Assembly: GCA_018607525.1 (NCBI GenBank)
Contig: JABBBH010000016.1
Location: forward strand, 92,366 to 156,365
DNA length: 64,000 nucleotides
Origin: SAR92 clade bacterium
GTDB lineage: Bacteria; Pseudomonadota; Gammaproteobacteria; Pseudomonadales; Porticoccaceae
Direction: 5' to 3'
In this document: positions 32,712-43,602 of the stretch, piece by piece
Position numbering within the stretch: position 1 is the first letter of the stretch
How the letters are laid out: each line of letters opens with the position of its first letter
The notes under the pieces: generated by a model
What the model was told of the DNA's origin: nothing
Databases searched by the model: none
Seen by the model: the letters and a program-made list of their open reading frames with translations, nothing else
Position numbers and translations under genes: made by a program

Positions 32712-35294
32712 TTATAAGGTGCGCTCTACCTGTGTGATTTTGTAAACTTCTATTTTATCGCCTGGCTTAACATCATTGTAATCTTTTACGCCGATACCAC
32801 ATTCCATGCCATTACGAACATCCTGTGCATCATCCTTGAAACGTCGCAAGGACTCCAGTTCGCCCTGGAAGATCACTACATCATCGCGAAGAACACGAAT
32901 AGGCTTATTGCGATAAACTACGCCTTCAACAACCATGCAGCCGGCAATAGCACCAAATTTTGGCGACCTAAAGACATCTCTAACTTCAGCAATACCAACA
33001 ATTTCTTCTTTGGTCTCAGGAGCCAACATACCTGACAGTGCCTGTTTAACTTCATCAAGTAAGTTGTAGATAACACTATAGTATCTAACTTCAATCTGTT
33101 CTTTTTCAGCTAACTGTCGAGCTACAGTGGCAGCACGAACGTTAAAACCAAGAACGATTGCACCTGTGGTCAGTGCGAGGTTAACATCTGACTCAGTAAT
33201 ACCACCCACGCCAGATGCAACAATATCTACGGCCACTTCATCGGTAGCAAAATCATTTAACGCACTGGTCAGTGCCTCTAATGAGCCACGTACATCAGTT
33301 TTAACCACCAATGGTAGTTTGCTGACTTCACCTGATTCCATATCAGTGAACATATTTTCAAGCTTCGAAGCCTGTTGGCGTGAAAATCTTTCTTTACGCG
33401 CTTTATCTTGACGCTGCTGAGCAATCTCTTTAGCTTTTCTTTCATCGGCAACCACGAAAAACTCATCACCTGCTTGAGGTGGCTCGTCCAAGCCGAGAAT
33501 TTCAACAGGAATCGATGGGCCAGCTTCAGCCGTTGGCTGTCTTGCATCATCATTTAATGCACGAATTTTACCAACACTTTCACCCGCTAGCATAAAGTCG
33601 CCTTTACGCAATGTTCCCTGCTGAACTAGTGCCGTTGCAACTACGCCACGACCCTTATCAATTCTGGATTCAACAACAACTCCACGGGCTGGAACATCTA
33701 CTGGCGCTGAAAGCTCTAATAATTCCGCTTGAAGTAGAACCGCTTCTAGCAGCTCTTCAATACCATCACCTGAATGTGCTGAAACTTTAATAAACTGCGT
33801 ATCGCCACCCCATTCTTCTGGAATAACATCCTTAGCGGCAAGCTCATTAGTCACACGCTCTGGATCAGCTCCATCTTTATCCATCTTGTTAATAGCAACC
33901 ACAATAGGAACACCGGCTGCTTTCGCATGCTGAACGGCCTCTTCGGTTTGCGGCATTACACCATCATCAGCGGCCACTACAAGAATAACCACATCGGTAC
34001 TCTGTGCGCCTCTGGCTCGCATTGCAGTAAACGCTGCGTGACCCGGTGTATCTAAGAAGGTCACCATACCCTTGGGCGTGTCTACGTGATATGCACCAAT
34101 ATGCTGGGTAATACCACCAGCTTCACCTGAGGCAACTCGAGATTTTCTAATATAGTCCAACAGCGATGTCTTACCATGATCAACATGGCCCATTACAGTA
34201 ACAACTGGTGCTCTAGGCTGCTGATCACTGTCTGTATTAAGATCTTCAAACTCCTGAGTCAACTGGTCTTCTAAGGTATCGTTAGCTGCGGCCTTAGGTT
34301 TATGACCTAATTCCTCAACCACTAGGAAGGCAGTTTCTTGGTCAATAACCTCATTAATGGATGCCATAACACCCATTTTCATAAGCTCTTTAACCACAGC
34401 GCCAGATTTTATAGACATCAACAGTGCTAAATCAGCCACGCTAATTTCATCAGGGACACCGACTTCAATAACTTTTTTATCAACAGGCTTTTTAAATACA
34501 TGCTTGTTATCAACTTTAAGTACTGAAGAAAGGCCTGATTTTAGACGCGGGCCCTTGGATCTTTCTTCAGATCCGTCATCAAGTACAACGCGAGGCTTTT
34601 TCTTAGAACTTTTGAGCGATGGTTTTTTAGCGGCTTTTCTGCCAATTTTATCTTCATCGTCTTCGGAAACTGGCTTGGCGTGTCGTCGACCTTTTTCAGG
34701 TGCGGACTGCTCTGCAGCCTCTTCCTTTGCAGGCTTGGCTGGTTTAACGGCAGGCTTCTGTGTTGCCTCTTGCTCAGCAACTACGGTAGCTTCAGCCGCT
34801 TTTTTGGCTTCTTGATCAAGCCGCTCTTTCTCAGCTTCTTCAGCTTGCTTGGCTTCAACTTCAGCTGTACGTCTCTTTTCTATCGCAGACTGTCGCTTTT
34901 CTTCAATATCGTCAATGCCAGATCCAAACTCAACCTGAGGAGCAACCTGTTCAGTTCGCGCTTCTTGCTCGGCCTCAACCTTTGCCTGTGTTTCAAGCTC
35001 TTCATCACTGCGTTTGACGTAGGTACGTTTTTTCCGCACCTCAATATTAACGGTTTTCTTATTACCGGATTTAAGCGTGCTCATGGTTTTTCGGCGCAAC
35101 ACAATCTTCTTCGGCTCGCCTGACTTTTCACCGTGAAGACTTTTTAAGTAACCAAGAAGAACCTGCTTCTCTTCATCAGATACAGTGGCATCGGCTGAGG
35201 TATGACTCAACCCAGCTTCTTTCATCTGCAATAACAGACGATCCACAGAAGCCCCTACGGTTTTCGCTAATTCATTTACTGTCACTTCAGCCAT
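32712..35294 (-). CDS. infB: Translation initiation factor IF-2
   Basis: [38 protein letters not shown]; charged low-complexity N-terminal region; 860 aa. Confidence 0.99.
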   Translation of the reverse strand: MAEVTVNELAKTVGASVDRLLLQMKEAGLSHTSADATVSDEEKQVLLGYLKSLHGEKSGEPKKIVLRRKTMSTLKSGNKKTVNIEVRKKRTYVKRSDEELETQAKVEAEQEARTEQVAPQVEFGSGIDDIEEKRQSAIEKRRTAEVEAKQAEEAEKERLDQEAKKAAEATVVAEQEATQKPAVKPAKPAKEEAAEQSAPEKGRRHAKPVSEDDEDKIGRKAAKKPSLKSSKKKPRVVLDDGSEERSKGPRLKSGLSSVLKVDNKHVFKKPVDKKVIEVGVPDEISVADLALLMSIKSGAVVKELMKMGVMASINEVIDQETAFLVVEELGHKPKAAANDTLEDQLTQEFEDLNTDSDQQPRAPVVTVMGHVDHGKTSLLDYIRKSRVASGEAGGITQHIGAYHVDTPKGMVTFLDTPGHAAFTAMRARGAQSTDVVILVVAADDGVMPQTEEAVQHAKAAGVPIVVAINKMDKDGADPERVTNELAAKDVIPEEWGGDTQFIKVSAHSGDGIEELLEAVLLQAELLELSAPVDVPARGVVVESRIDKGRGVVATALVQQGTLRKGDFMLAGESVGKIRALNDDARQPTAEAGPSIPVEILGLDEPPQAGDEFFVVADERKAKEIAQQRQDKARKERFSRQQASKLENMFTDMESGEVSKLPLVVKTDVRGSLEALTSALNDFATDEVAVDIVASGVGGITESDVNLALTTGAIVLGFNVRAATVARQLAEKEQIEVRYYSVIYNLLDEVKQALSGMLAPETKEEIVGIAEVRDVFRSPKFGAIAGCMVVEGVVYRNKPIRVLRDDVVIFQGELESLRRFKDDAQDVRNGMECGIGVKDYNDVKPGDKIEVYKITQVERTL

Positions 35295-35331
35295 TGTTTT
35301 CGCCTCTAAATTACGCCCGATGATTTATCTA

Positions 35332-36813
35332 TTATTCAAACCAAGGTGCGCGAGCAGTCATAATTAATGACGCTGCTTTTTCTTCATTCATGCCTTCAAC
35401 ATCTAAAAGATCGTCAACTGCTTGTTCAGCAAGATCTTCCATAGTGATAATGCTTTTAGCCGCTAATTTAAGGGCCAGCTCATTATCCATACCTTCCATA
35501 TTTAGAAGATCGTCTGCAGGCTTGCCATTGGTCAACTGCTCTTCACTGGCTAATGCCATAGTTAGAAGGGCATCTTTGGCTCGCGCTCTAAGCTCTTCAG
35601 CAATTTCTGCATCAAAACCTTCGATTGCACTCATTTCTTCAAGCGGAACATAGGCCACTTCTTCAACGCTAGTAAAGCCTTCTTCTACCAATACCGTTGC
35701 AACATCTTCTTCAACATCCAACGAACTCATTAATGTTTCTATTACACTAAATGATTCTGTCTGCTGTTTTTCTTGAGCGTCTTCAATGGTCATAACATTG
35801 ATTGTCCATCCGGTAAGCTCTGAAGCTAAACGAACATTCTGACCACCCTTACCAATTGCTTGCGCAAGGTTTTCTTCATCCACTGCAACATCCATTGAAT
35901 GACTGTCTTCATCAACAACTATCGACTCAACTTCAGCAGGTGCCATTGAATTGATAACAAGCTGTGCTGGGTTATCGTCCCATAGAACAATATCAACACG
36001 CTCATCATCTAAATCATTTGAAACTGCCTGAACACGCGCACCACGCATACCAACACAGGCACCAACAGGATCGATACGAGCATCTTTACTTCTTACAGCG
36101 ATTTTAGAGCGCTGACCTGGGTCTCGAGCCGCACCTTTAATCTCAATCACGCCTTCAGCAATTTCAGGTACTTCAATTTGGAAAAGTTGAACTAGCATCT
36201 CTGGCGCCGCGCGGGAAACAAGCAGCTGTGGGCCACGATTCTCTTCACGAATACCTATAAGAATAACTCTAGTTCGGTCATTAATTCTGAATATTTCACG
36301 ACCTACAAGATCTTCTCTTGGCAACAGGCCTTCGGCGTTGTCACCAAAATCAACTACAATATGATCACGAGTTACTTTTTTAACTGTACCGTTTAAAAGC
36401 TCACCTTCACGATCTTTAAATCGCTCAATAATAATATTTCTTTCAGCGTCTTTAACGCGCTGAACAATAACCTGCTTTGCAGTTTGAGCTGCAATTCGGC
36501 CAAAGGCTATATTATCAACTGGCTCCTCAAATACATCGCCAACTTTAAGCGTAGGATCTTTTTCCAACGCCTCTTCAGTTGTAAACTGAGTACCTAATTC
36601 GGCCATCTCGTCATCTGCTACCACATCCCAAAATCTAAATGACGAATAGTCACCTGACTCGCGATCGATCTCGACACGAATGTTCGCACCCTCTTCGTAT
36701 CGCTTCTTGGTAGCCATAGCAAGTGCTTGCTCAATAGCTTCAAAAATAACACCCCTATCCACACCTTTTTCGTTGGATACGGCCTCAGCAACCATTAAAA
36801 TTTCTTTATTCAT
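35332..36813 (-). CDS. nusA: Transcription termination/antitermination protein NusA
   Basis: MNKEILMVAEAVSNEKGVDRGVIFEAIEQALAMATKKRY; KH domain; two C-terminal acidic repeats. Confidence 0.98.
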   Translation of the reverse strand: MNKEILMVAEAVSNEKGVDRGVIFEAIEQALAMATKKRYEEGANIRVEIDRESGDYSSFRFWDVVADDEMAELGTQFTTEEALEKDPTLKVGDVFEEPVDNIAFGRIAAQTAKQVIVQRVKDAERNIIIERFKDREGELLNGTVKKVTRDHIVVDFGDNAEGLLPREDLVGREIFRINDRTRVILIGIREENRGPQLLVSRAAPEMLVQLFQIEVPEIAEGVIEIKGAARDPGQRSKIAVRSKDARIDPVGACVGMRGARVQAVSNDLDDERVDIVLWDDNPAQLVINSMAPAEVESIVVDEDSHSMDVAVDEENLAQAIGKGGQNVRLASELTGWTINVMTIEDAQEKQQTESFSVIETLMSSLDVEEDVATVLVEEGFTSVEEVAYVPLEEMSAIEGFDAEIAEELRARAKDALLTMALASEEQLTNGKPADDLLNMEGMDNELALKLAAKSIITMEDLAEQAVDDLLDVEGMNEEKAASLIMTARAPWFE

Positions 36814-36832
36814 TGATCAAACTCCACTGGCC

Positions 36833-37288
36833 TCAAAATTGAGGAACTAGGTTCGCTTTTTCTATACCTTCAACCGGAAACAGAAATTCATTATCTGCAA
36901 CCACCACTACAATTTCATCACCTTCGATAGACCTCAACTGCCCTTTGAAGTTTCTTCGACCCTCATAGGGAAATCTTAATCGTAATGAAACTTGTTCGCC
37001 CAAATATCGAGCATAATGATCGAGCTCATAGAGCGGACGATCCATGCCAGGCGAGGAAACCTCAAGGGTATATTCACCTGAAATAACATCTTCAACATCA
37101 AGTATTGCACTAGCTTGACGGCTCACTTTTTCACAATCAGTGATATCAACACCATCTTCATCGCGGTCAATGAAAATTCTGAGAAGCTTCGTATTACCGC
37201 CCATCTGAAGTTCTACACCCCAGAGTTCGCAGCCCAGTGAGTCTACCACCGGCTTAAGCAACTGCTTTAGAACCTCACCACTCGACAC
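36833..37288 (-). CDS. rimP: Ribosome maturation factor RimP
   Basis: SSGEVLKQLLKPVVDSLGCELWGVELQ...YTLEVSSPGMDRPL. Upstream ORF codons lie in a terminator hairpin, so the GTG at 37288 with CGGAGAG upstream is the preferred start. Confidence 0.93.
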   Translation of the reverse strand: MSSGEVLKQLLKPVVDSLGCELWGVELQMGGNTKLLRIFIDRDEDGVDITDCEKVSRQASAILDVEDVISGEYTLEVSSPGMDRPLYELDHYARYLGEQVSLRLRFPYEGRRNFKGQLRSIEGDEIVVVVADNEFLFPVEGIEKANLVPQF

Positions 37289-37299
37289 AATACTCTCCG

Positions 37300-37326
37300 A
37301 AAAAAAAATGGGCATACAGCCCATTT
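37300..37326 (-). terminator. Terminator-like hairpin in the rimP leader (proximal)
   Basis: Minus strand aaatgggc-tgtat-gcccattt followed by a long T run. Confidence 0.8.
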
Positions 37327-37337
37327 ATATCCATGTA

Positions 37338-37360
37338 AAGAAAAGCCCCAAAATGGGGCT
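37338..37360 (-). terminator. Terminator-like hairpin in the rimP leader (distal)
   Basis: Minus strand agcccca-ttt-tggggct-ttt. Confidence 0.7.
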
Positions 37361-37510
37361 CCTCGATTTGCGCCCTTGATGACGCTAATTTCTTGGCGGC
37401 CTAAAGGGTTGCGTCTATCTTCAACCAATTAGTTAGACTAATCCTAGTCTAATTCTTCCACCATTTCCATTACAGCTTGGCATAGCAATTTATGCCCAAC
37501 TAAAAATACT

Positions 37511-37587
<77 letters not shown>

Positions 37588-37685
37588 ACTATATCATGAT
37601 GTGTTGCCACACCACCCCCAGAAGGGACGCGCATTATAGGTACAGGGGTTGTTGAGGTCAACAAACTTCCCGCCCTATTACTATT

Positions 37686-38471
37686 TTATTTTCGGCTTTG
37701 CTGAATAAGCTCGTAAGCTTTACGAATTTCTTGAGTACGCTCCGTTGCTAACTTAATCATATCATCAGGCATACCCTGACCCATGAGCTTATCTGGGTGG
37801 TTTTCACTTAATAGCTTTCTGTAGGCTTTCTTAACCTCTGAATCGGTATTTTTGGCGCTGACGCCCAACGCTTTATAGGCGTCCTCTAGCTGGCTTGCGG
37901 AACTAGCTTCACCGGCACTGCCGGAGCCTTTAAATTGAGACTGGGCCATAATCATGGCGATGAGCCTTTCGAAAAGGGCTTTTGATACTCCCAGATACTG
38001 AGCAATACTTTGTAAAGCCTGACGCTCAGCTGGATGTAATTCCCCGTCAGCAAGGGCAAGGGCTATGAGATCATTTAGGAGCGACTGTTTTAGGTTATTC
38101 ATACTTCCGCAGGTGCTTACAAACTGTTGCATCAAATCATCTAATACAAAATTTGAATTAGCGCCCACTTTAAATAACCCAATTGCCTGCTGGCGATGCT
38201 CCGCATTTAATCCCATACGTGACATTAAGGCCTCAGCCTGTGAAATTTCCTCCTCAGACACTCTGCCATCTGCCTTAGCCAAATAGCCTAATAGGGTAAA
38301 TGTGGTTTCAAAGTAACAGGTGCCCACACGCTGTTGCTGCTGCGCGGAAAGTGGACGAGAAAACCCGCCAAGCCCTCGATCGAAGAAATGACCTATATAA
38401 AAGCCAATCATGGCACCAAAGAGACCAGCAACCTGCCAGCCCATAAAGGCAGCTATTATTTTAACCATCAT
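37686..38471 (-). CDS. DjlA-like co-chaperone: N-terminal TM, TerB-like domain, C-terminal J domain
   Basis: AGLFGAMIGFYIGHFFDRG; ...DAYKALGVSAKNTDSEVKKAYRKLLSENHPDKLMGQG (HPD). Confidence 0.92.
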   Translation of the reverse strand: MMVKIIAAFMGWQVAGLFGAMIGFYIGHFFDRGLGGFSRPLSAQQQQRVGTCYFETTFTLLGYLAKADGRVSEEEISQAEALMSRMGLNAEHRQQAIGLFKVGANSNFVLDDLMQQFVSTCGSMNNLKQSLLNDLIALALADGELHPAERQALQSIAQYLGVSKALFERLIAMIMAQSQFKGSGSAGEASSASQLEDAYKALGVSAKNTDSEVKKAYRKLLSENHPDKLMGQGMPDDMIKLATERTQEIRKAYELIQQSRK

Positions 38472-38509
38472 AATATTTTCAGTGCTCCTATTGATAAGTT
38501 ATGGCGCAA

Positions 38510-39898
38510 TTAATTCCATAATTTTTCCATCTGCTCGAGAGTTTTGCCTTTTGTTTCAGGCACTCGCCAGCAGACAAACAAAATAGCAAGGACGCAGATT
38601 AATGCAAATATAAAATAGGGTAAGGCGCCATTAAAGCCTTCAATATTTAAACGACTTTTATTTAAAATTGGGAAGCCATTAGTCACCAATGCGCTCGCCA
38701 GACACTGAATACCAATCACAATTGACATGGCCAGACCGCGCACATTATTTGGAAATATTTCTGCCAACATAACCCAAACCACCGGCCCCATTGACATCGC
38801 AAAAGAGCCTACAAAAATCATCACCCCAACAATGGAAATCATGCCGGTATGCTGAGTATAAATAGCCAAACCAAGTGCCATCAACCCAATAAACATACCC
38901 GCTGTACCCAGAAGCAAAAGTGGCTTCCTCCCCCAGCTATCAATAGTTTTAATTGCCACAAGAGTAAACAGTACATTAACTACCCCGACCCAAAGCTGTG
39001 GCTTTAATGCCTCTTCAGGACCATAATCCAAAGCCTGCTTGAAGATATCTGCACTATAAATCAATACCGCAACTATCCCGGTTGATTGCTGAAATAGTGC
39101 CAACATAATCCCAACAAATAACGCCAAAATAAGCCCTTTTCTGAACAACAGCTTTGCCGCCGGCATGGATGTTTCAGACAGAGAATCCTCAATTTCGTTG
39201 AGCTCTGACTCCACTTGATGAGTATTGGCTGTTAACTGAGTGATGACAGCCTTCGCCTGTTCACGCCTGCCGCGCAACATCAGCCATCTGGGACTATGAG
39301 GAACCCTGAAAAGTAGCCCTATAAATACTAGGGTCGGAATCAATGCGGACCAGAGCATCATCCGCCATCCATGATCAACCCAATTAAAACCTTGAGCACT
39401 CAATGCGTTGACAGTAAGGCTAATAATAAAAGGGAATAAAAAGCCAATCACCATAGCTAACTGATGAAAGGTCACCATTCTTCCTCGAATATTTGAGGGG
39501 GAAATTTCCGCTATGTACATGGGCGCAGTGGTGGCAATCATGCCAATTCCTAGACCTAAGATGATTCGATAACTGGCGAGCTCATTTAATGAGTCAGCAG
39601 CACCCGAGCCAATAGACGAAATTAAAAACATTAAGCCCGCCAACATTAGAGTGAACTTACGGCTAATCGCAGTGGTTAGATAACCCGCACTTATTGCACC
39701 CAGAAAACAACCATAGCCTGCACTACTTAAAGCCCAGCCCTGCTGTGACGGAGATAAATTGAAGTATTGGGTGAAGTACCATTGGGTGGTAGCCATAATG
39801 CTGGCGTCATAACCCATTAGAAAACCACCAATGGAGGCGATAAGGGTAATTTGAAGCACGCTGAGTTGAGTTCTGCCTGAGTGGTTATCAATGTCCAT
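38510..39898 (-). CDS. MFS sugar porter family transporter
   Basis: GGFLMGYDASIM; IRGRMVTFHQLAMVIG; HSPRWLMLRGRREQA; VPETKGKTLEQMEKLW. Confidence 0.92.
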   Translation of the reverse strand: MDIDNHSGRTQLSVLQITLIASIGGFLMGYDASIMATTQWYFTQYFNLSPSQQGWALSSAGYGCFLGAISAGYLTTAISRKFTLMLAGLMFLISSIGSGAADSLNELASYRIILGLGIGMIATTAPMYIAEISPSNIRGRMVTFHQLAMVIGFLFPFIISLTVNALSAQGFNWVDHGWRMMLWSALIPTLVFIGLLFRVPHSPRWLMLRGRREQAKAVITQLTANTHQVESELNEIEDSLSETSMPAAKLLFRKGLILALFVGIMLALFQQSTGIVAVLIYSADIFKQALDYGPEEALKPQLWVGVVNVLFTLVAIKTIDSWGRKPLLLLGTAGMFIGLMALGLAIYTQHTGMISIVGVMIFVGSFAMSMGPVVWVMLAEIFPNNVRGLAMSIVIGIQCLASALVTNGFPILNKSRLNIEGFNGALPYFIFALICVLAILFVCWRVPETKGKTLEQMEKLWN

Positions 39899-40008
39899 GG
39901 CGACTCTTCAACCTATTATTAAATGAACCTATTGTTATATGCCCTTGGATTTGTGAGAAAATCTTATAGCATTTGATGAAGCAATCTTTGCTAGACTGCT
40001 ACCTGATA

Positions 40009-40093
40009 TGGTGCCCAAGGCCGGACTTGAACCGGCACGGCTTTCGCCACTACCCCCTCAAGATAGCGTGTCTACCAATTCCACCACTTGGGC
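40009..40093 (-). tRNA. tRNA-Leu (GAG)
   Basis: GCCCAAGTGGTGGAATTGGTAGACACGCTATCTTGAGGGGGTAGTGGCGAAAGCCGTGCCGGTTCAAGTCCGGCCTTGGGCACCA; anticodon loop TTGAGGG; adjacent to secG. Confidence 0.96.
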
Positions 40094-40119
40094 AATATTT
40101 GTGCGTATGTTACGAGGTT

Positions 40120-40470
40120 TTAGTCTTCAACAACCGGAAGCTGATCGTCAGATGTTGCATCAATTTCAGGAATTGTGCTCTCAACGGCTTCAGTTTGCAC
40201 CTGCTTAAGTACAGGAAGATCAATATCACCGACTACTGTGCTATTTTTGGCAACAATTGCCAAGCTAACACTGGTAACAAAAAATACTGTAGCCAAAAGT
40301 GCTGTAGCCTTACTAAAGAAGTTCCATCCACCAGAACTACCAAAAACAGTCTGTGAAGCACCAGCTCCAAAAGAGGCTCCTGCTTCAGCACCCTTACCTT
40401 GCTGAATTAAAATTAAGCCAATCAGGGCCACGGCAACTACAAAGTGAAAAATTAAAATTATTTGTTCCAT
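40120..40470 (-). CDS. secG: Protein-export membrane protein SecG
   Basis: VVAVALIGLILIQQGKGAEAGASFGAGASQTVFGSSGG. Confidence 0.97.
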   Translation of the reverse strand: MEQIILIFHFVVAVALIGLILIQQGKGAEAGASFGAGASQTVFGSSGGWNFFSKATALLATVFFVTSVSLAIVAKNSTVVGDIDLPVLKQVQTEAVESTIPEIDATSDDQLPVVED

Positions 40471-41216
40471 TACTTTTGCTCGACTATTTGTTGTGCAATA
40501 TTGATAAAATGTTCTGCCTCTAATGAGGCCCCTCCCACCAAACCACCATCTAGGTCGGGTTGGGCAAATAACGCTGCTGCATTATCGGCATTAATACTAC
40601 CGCCATACAGAATCTGCGTGTCAGTTCCACCCGAACCCAACTCGGCTCGAATAAAACTATGTACCTGTTGTGCCTGCTCTGGTGTTGCTGTTTCACCTGT
40701 GCCCACAGCCCAAACCGGCTCATAGGCAACAATGGCATCACAAACAACTTCAAGACCTACCACATCAACCACTGCATCTAACTGTGATTTGATGACCTGT
40801 AACTCTCGACCCTGCTGTCTTTGCTCAAGGGTTTCACCCACACAGAGTATGGGAACCAAACCACTTCGCTTGGCGGCAGCAAATTTTTCCGCCACTAATT
40901 CGTTACTTTCCGAACAATAAGTTCGGCGTTCTGAATGACCTACTAGCACATGACTACAACCAATATCAGATAGCATTTTACCTGATATTTCACCAGTGTA
41001 GGCACCCTCTGAATGATGGCTGATATTTTGCGCACCAATGGCAATATTTCTCGCTGCCAATAATTCAGTCACCACAGCAGGGATACACACATAGGGTGGG
41101 AAAACTATTAATTCCGGGTAATCCCCTGAGCTATTAGCCAAGTCCGCGGCCAGTTTTGCAGCGGTCTTTGCTGTTCCATGCATTTTCCAATTGCCTGCCA
41201 GTAGCGGCTTTGCCAT
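40470..41216 (-). CDS. tpiA: Triosephosphate isomerase
   Basis: LLAGNWKMHGT; VLVGHSERRTYCSE; VAYEPVWAVGTGETATP. Confidence 0.99.
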   Translation of the reverse strand: MAKPLLAGNWKMHGTAKTAAKLAADLANSSGDYPELIVFPPYVCIPAVVTELLAARNIAIGAQNISHHSEGAYTGEISGKMLSDIGCSHVLVGHSERRTYCSESNELVAEKFAAAKRSGLVPILCVGETLEQRQQGRELQVIKSQLDAVVDVVGLEVVCDAIVAYEPVWAVGTGETATPEQAQQVHSFIRAELGSGGTDTQILYGGSINADNAAALFAQPDLDGGLVGGASLEAEHFINIAQQIVEQK

Positions 41217-41310
41217 CCTCAGCTCTCCTCTATGGAGGTGTTATTCCAAACGGGTGCGAATGCTACCCGACTAGGGGTTAATATACAACCGACAAACTCA
41301 GTTATAAGAC

Positions 41311-42654
41311 TTAATTAACCTGCTGTTTTACCACATCTGCAATTTGCTTCACTAAAACATTGACTAGCTGAGAATCTTCGCCCTCAACCATCACTCTAAT
41401 AACAGGCTCGGTCCCTGAGGGGCGAAGTAATACACGCCCTCGCCCTGCTAGCTGGCTTTCCGCTTCAGCTACCGCTGAATCAACCTGCGAGTTATTACTA
41501 ATATCTATCTTTTTAGGCAACCTGACATTAATCATTGTCTGTGGAAATTTACTCATTCCAGCTTTTAGTTCCGCCAGGGATTTGCCACTTTCAATTAATG
41601 CGCGCATCACCTGAAGCGCAGACACAATACCGTCCCCTGTAGTGTTAAGTTCGCCACATAAAATATGACCCGAACTTTCACCCCCTAGAATCCACTGATT
41701 GGCTTTTAGAGCCTCGACCACGTAACGATCGCCGACTTTACTGCGCACAAAGGGAATATCCATGTCACCCAAGGCTAACTCTAAACCCAGATTACTCATC
41801 TGAGTGCCAACAACGCCCTCACAGCCTCCGATGGAATGACGATGCTGGGCGATAATAAATAGTAGCTCATCACCATCGACAATTTCGCCAGAGCCATCGA
41901 CAAATAACACCCTGTCGCCATCACCATCAAGAGCAATGCCTACATCAGCCTGCTCCGATTCAACTAATTCTTGGAGTGCCTGCATATGGGTAGAACCACA
42001 GTCACGATTAATATTGAAACCGTCTGGAGCATTACCAATAGTAACAACCGATGCACCTAGCTCTTTAAAAACCCGCGGCGCGGTGTTATAGGTTGCGCCA
42101 TGGGCACAATCCAGTGCCACTTTGACACCCGACAAATTAAAACCGAGAGGCAATGTACCTTTACAAAATTCAATATATCGGCCTGAGGCATCGTTAATTC
42201 GACGTGCCTTTCCAAGATGATCCGAATCATTGGTCACCAATGGCTGATCAATCAAGGCTTCTATTTCAAGTTCCACTTCGTCGGGCAGCTTAAAACCGTC
42301 TGCAGCGAAAAATTTGATTCCGTTATCTTCTACCGGATTATGAGAGGCGCTAATCACAATACCCGCTGCCGCTCTAAAAGTACGCGTGAGATAGGCAATT
42401 GCAGGCGTCGGCATTGGACCCAAAAGATCCACATCAACACCAGCTGCTATTAAGCCCGCTTCCAATGCAGACTCAAACATATAGCCAGATACTCTGGTGT
42501 CTTTTCCGATAATTACACGATTTTTCTTACCGCCAGCATGTTTGGTCAGCACCTTTCCTGCCGCCCATCCCATTTTAAGAATAAAATCTGCTGTGATCGG
42601 GTGCTCACCGACCCTACCGCGTACACCGTCTGTTCCAAAATATTTGCGTTTCAT
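41311..42654 (-). CDS. glmM: Phosphoglucosamine mutase
   Basis: [48 protein letters not shown]. Confidence 0.99.
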   Translation of the reverse strand: MKRKYFGTDGVRGRVGEHPITADFILKMGWAAGKVLTKHAGGKKNRVIIGKDTRVSGYMFESALEAGLIAAGVDVDLLGPMPTPAIAYLTRTFRAAAGIVISASHNPVEDNGIKFFAADGFKLPDEVELEIEALIDQPLVTNDSDHLGKARRINDASGRYIEFCKGTLPLGFNLSGVKVALDCAHGATYNTAPRVFKELGASVVTIGNAPDGFNINRDCGSTHMQALQELVESEQADVGIALDGDGDRVLFVDGSGEIVDGDELLFIIAQHRHSIGGCEGVVGTQMSNLGLELALGDMDIPFVRSKVGDRYVVEALKANQWILGGESSGHILCGELNTTGDGIVSALQVMRALIESGKSLAELKAGMSKFPQTMINVRLPKKIDISNNSQVDSAVAEAESQLAGRGRVLLRPSGTEPVIRVMVEGEDSQLVNVLVKQIADVVKQQVN

Positions 42655-42669
42655 GGGTTGTTCAAAACC

Positions 42670-43548
42670 TTATTTTTTTGTTGCTTGCCAAATATTAAGC
42701 GCCTGCTTCGTTTCTTTTACATCGTGAACACGAAGAATTGCCGAACCACCTGCGCCATAAATTGCCTGCGCTGCTAATAATGCCATTGTAACACTTCCAA
42801 TCAATCTATCATTCACATCTGCATCAAGTATTTGGCCAATCATGGATTTTCGCGAAAGGCCCACCAAAATTGGATGAGACTCTTTTGCCATTGTCGACAA
42901 CCCATTAAATAGACTGAGATTGTGAGCCAGAGTTTTGCCAAAACCAAAACCTGGGTCTAATAGTATTTGATCTGCCTGCATACCTAAGTTTAGGCACTGT
43001 TGCCTGCGCTCGCCGAGAAACTCTAATACTTCAGCGAGAACATCTCGATACTCTGGATTGTCCTGCATATTTTTTGGCTGATTTTGCATATGCATCAAGC
43101 AAACTGGCAGCCCAGTCTCAACAGCGGCGTCTAATGCTCCCTCTCGACCAAGCGCTCTAACATCATTAATGATATGTGCACCGGCACTGGCGGCCTCTTT
43201 CATGACTTCAGGAGTACTGGTATCTATCGAAAAAACACTATCAAAGTTTGCTGTCAGACTATTTAAGACAGGAATAACCCGATCAAGTTCCTGTTGCACT
43301 GAAACTGGCTTTGCGCCAGGGCGTGTGGACTCTCCCCCTAAATCAATGATATCTGCCCCGTCATCAATCATTTTTGAGACAGTGGTCAGTACTTTAACGG
43401 GATCAACCTGCGCCTGAGAAAAAACATTGCCGCCATCTGAAAATGAATCTGGCGTTATATTAAGTACACCCATTACAGCGGGTTTTGAAAGGTTGAGGAT
43501 TTTAGAGCCACATTGCAGGCGTTTTTGAGATGTTTTGATTTTATTCAT
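42670..43548 (-). CDS. folP: Dihydropteroate synthase
   Basis: PAVMGVLNITPDSFSDGG; DLGGESTRPGAKPV; LLDPGFGFGKTLAHN. Confidence 0.97.
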   Translation of the reverse strand: MNKIKTSQKRLQCGSKILNLSKPAVMGVLNITPDSFSDGGNVFSQAQVDPVKVLTTVSKMIDDGADIIDLGGESTRPGAKPVSVQQELDRVIPVLNSLTANFDSVFSIDTSTPEVMKEAASAGAHIINDVRALGREGALDAAVETGLPVCLMHMQNQPKNMQDNPEYRDVLAEVLEFLGERRQQCLNLGMQADQILLDPGFGFGKTLAHNLSLFNGLSTMAKESHPILVGLSRKSMIGQILDADVNDRLIGSVTMALLAAQAIYGAGGSAILRVHDVKETKQALNIWQATKK

Positions 43549-43602
43549 GGAACAAACAATAACACCAAGCCCTTTAAAAGGCTTGGTGCTTTTTTGATTT
43601 GA

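Noticed and set aside
34357-35123. Long plus-strand ORFs of 152 and 147 aa antisense to infB
   Set aside because: They lie opposite the repetitive, charged N-terminal region of IF-2; their Ser/Leu/Phe-rich translations look like coding shadows and no independent start signal or family motif is visible.
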